A stretch of 23,068 bases of DNA, from IMG/VR virus record IMGVR_UViG_3300011115_001040, positions 1 through 23,068 of that record. One strand, written 5' to 3'. This DNA is from a virus. A program made the translations under genes and the position numbers. How positions within the stretch are numbered: the stretch's first letter is position 1; the number at the start of each line of letters is the position of its first letter. Below the pieces are notes generated by a model, which ran no database searches, was not told the origin of the DNA, and saw nothing but the letters and a program-made list of their open reading frames with translations. Shown here one piece after another: positions 21,665 through 23,068 of this stretch.

Positions 21665-22195
21665 TCATTTGCTAAATTCGATTTGTTGTCGCAGTGGCCT
21701 GAATCTCTCACTGCCTGCCGGAGTTTGAGCAGACACCGATCCGCCCACGTACTTAGTTCCATCGTCCAGAACAAATCCTTTGTTGAAGTCGTAAACCTTG
21801 TCTGATACTGGATCGCGGTAGACTCCATCCGACATACGAACGAGCTGAACGCCAGGAAGATCTGGTGAATGGCGAGTGCTCAGGCTTGCGCCAATATCTC
21901 CAATCGATGACCGATTAGGAGGCAGCATCTCTGTGCTGCGTCGCTTTGGTGGATCCCAGTACGCCTCTGGGTTGGAAGCAAACTTATTTAGGACGTTATC
22001 CAGTTTGTCAGCAGCAGTGCGGTGGCCGTCCGCATCAAGAGCACTGGCAAATCCAGACACGAGACTTGCAACTCGACGTAGGTCGTCTGTGTCATAGGCA
22101 GCGAAGTCCAGGGCAGCCGCAGCTAGAGTATCCTCGTCGCTACCGGCAGTATCAAGCTCGCTTATCTCTTTTTCTAGGCTAGCAATTTTTAGCAT
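21665..22195 (-). CDS. 176-aa protein, unknown function
   Basis: ATG 22193-22195, 3 bp after the preceding stop. It opens MLKIASLEKEISELDTAG, has an acidic-to-Ala region (about 15-45), and then a two-helix element (ASALDADGHRTAADKLDNVL) followed by NKFASNPEAYWDPPKRR. The second half is Pro/Ser/Arg/Val-rich, with probable beta strands (LPGVQLVRMSDGVYRDPVSD) and ends RQQIEFSK. An N-terminal helical part joined to a C-terminal beta part suits a virion protein, but I cannot name the family. Confidence 0.82.
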   Translation of the reverse strand: MLKIASLEKEISELDTAGSDEDTLAAAALDFAAYDTDDLRRVASLVSGFASALDADGHRTAADKLDNVLNKFASNPEAYWDPPKRRSTEMLPPNRSSIGDIGASLSTRHSPDLPGVQLVRMSDGVYRDPVSDKVYDFNKGFVLDDGTKYVGGSVSAQTPAGSERFRPLRQQIEFSK

Positions 22196-22198
22196 AAT

Positions 22199-23068
22199 TC
22201 AGTCCAGTAGGCCAAACATGGCCACGTTAACTCGGTTTGAAACATAGTTGGCGGTCTCGCTGCCGCCAGCAGCTAGATCGTCGGCATACTTATCAAACGC
22301 GCTGCGCTCCATGGTCGCGGTCTTCTGTATAACAGAGACCATGTCCTGGAATGCCTGGCGATGAAGGTCTTCTCCGTGCTCCTGGAGGATTACTGCCATA
22401 GCTTCTTCTGCTCCGGCGAGATTCCCGTACTGAGCGTTCTTGATTACCATTTTGTATAGATCATTGAAGCTACAGCTATTTAGATCTGATGCTATCGAGC
22501 GAAATGATGATTCTGACTCTGAAGCCGCCTTCTGTAGAGCTGAATCTGAAAATTCACAGACGCGATTGCCAGCCTGAAAAAACCCAGGAAGCAGAACACT
22601 TCTTCCGTCAAATTCAACAGGTACAGTGATGTACTGCTTGCCAGAGGCATTTCGAATATGAGTGCCTAGGCGAACCCCGTTCTCCATCTCACCTTCGACT
22701 ACGATCTTGTCGTGACGAACGTTTGCAAAGCGAAGCTGGTTAGCAAGCATCTGGCGAGCAGAGGCAAGCTTCTCAGGTCCACACTTTAGCGTAGCCTCTT
22801 TAAATACCTGCTCAAAATCGGCACCACCCATCTCTCTGACGGCAGCGCTCATCTCGGTGGGAAGCTCAGCAGAAGCGAGAACTGGAGATTCTGATGAACC
22901 TAGGTCGAAACCGGTACCACCAGAGACGCCGAGGTCGGCATCCCAAGAATCCGCTGCCGCTTTTATTACGGCGGGGCCAGCGAGGTTGTTCAGCTTATCG
23001 AGCAGGCCGACTGCGGAGACAGTAGCCTTGCCTCCCGAACTCGCCCACTTGCCCAGGTTCTCGTGATT
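22199..23068 (-). CDS. Unknown virion-type protein, 5' end outside window
   Basis: The frame is open without a stop from the TGA at 22199-22201 to the right edge, so at least 289 residues are encoded and the true start lies beyond the window. An ATG at 22850-22852 would give 217 residues, but the 72 codons upstream are also coding-like (KAAADSWDADLGVSGGTGFD) and there is no Shine-Dalgarno at that ATG. The visible protein has a Gly/Ser/Ala-rich N-terminal part, then a mixed region with GVRLGTHIRNASGKQYITVP and VEFDGRSVLLPGFFQAG, here given as landmarks for a beta-rich core, and a helical C-terminus with QKTATMERSAF. Probably structural; no family recognised. Confidence 0.83.
   Translation of the reverse strand, partial: NHENLGKWASSGGKATVSAVGLLDKLNNLAGPAVIKAAADSWDADLGVSGGTGFDLGSSESPVLASAELPTEMSAAVREMGGADFEQVFKEATLKCGPEKLASARQMLANQLRFANVRHDKIVVEGEMENGVRLGTHIRNASGKQYITVPVEFDGRSVLLPGFFQAGNRVCEFSDSALQKAASESESSFRSIASDLNSCSFNDLYKMVIKNAQYGNLAGAEEAMAVILQEHGEDLHRQAFQDMVSVIQKTATMERSAFDKYADDLAAGGSETANYVSNRVNVAMFGLLD

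Noticed and set aside
22202-22852. A complete 217-aa gene starting at ATG 22850-22852
   Set aside because: The frame is open for 72 further codons to the window edge with coding-like composition, so the gene is more likely cut by the edge.
1-23068. tRNA genes, insertion sequences or transposases
   Set aside because: No cloverleaf-like intergenic sequence, terminal inverted repeats or transposase motifs were seen. The only mobile-type element is the endonuclease-free intein.

Overview
The window looks like a piece of a tailed double-stranded DNA phage genome (Caudoviricetes). It may be a free phage, a prophage or a metagenomic contig; the host cannot be told from the sequence. It contains most of a DNA-packaging and head-assembly module: a large terminase subunit interrupted by a mini-intein, a portal protein, and a prohead protease fused to a very long scaffold-like region. 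Around these are many helical proteins without recognisable function. Every gene is on the minus strand, so transcription runs from high to low coordinates. Genes are packed with overlaps of a few bases (ATGA, TAATG, TGATG) or gaps under about 20 bp. No stretch longer than 300 bp lacks a gene. The largest gaps are 164 bp (4781-4944) and 150 bp (11136-11285), and both hold RNA hairpins.

Layout in transcription order. (1) 23068-20912: a gene open at the right edge, a 176-aa protein, then a helix-turn-helix and coiled-coil protein that is the best small-terminase candidate. (2) 20919-16521: a 460-aa protein with a Pro-rich tail, a short class II tRNA nucleotidyltransferase-type enzyme, and four proteins of unknown function, one of them with four cysteines. 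(3) 16499-12251: a hairpin, terL with its 161-aa intein, and the portal. (4) 12247-8832: a 139-aa protein, an M23 endopeptidase, an HExxH metallopeptidase, two unknown proteins and a 51-aa gene. (5) 8835-4945: the 1296-aa protease/scaffold polyprotein, with a probable nested in-frame start, followed by a strong terminator. (6) 4780-1: a 47-aa gene, a 69-aa gene, a beta-rich virion protein candidate, three helical proteins, a 390-aa protein with a peptidoglycan-binding-like N-terminus, and a gene cut by the left edge.

How they probably work together: the terminase pair cuts and pumps DNA through the portal into a prohead built on the scaffold. The N-terminal protease of the polyprotein would then mature the prohead. 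A short K-T-A-(S/N/T) motif recurs in the putative structural proteins and not in the recognised enzymes; it could be a processing or assembly signal. No clear HK97-type major capsid protein was recognised. It may lie outside the window or be too diverged to see.

The points most worth follow-up are the endonuclease-free intein at the TerL Walker B site, the protease/scaffold fusion with its internal ribosome-binding site, duplicated 52-residue module and codon-usage mosaic, the shortened CCA-enzyme-like protein inside a packaging module, and hairpins placed just before ribosome-binding sites.
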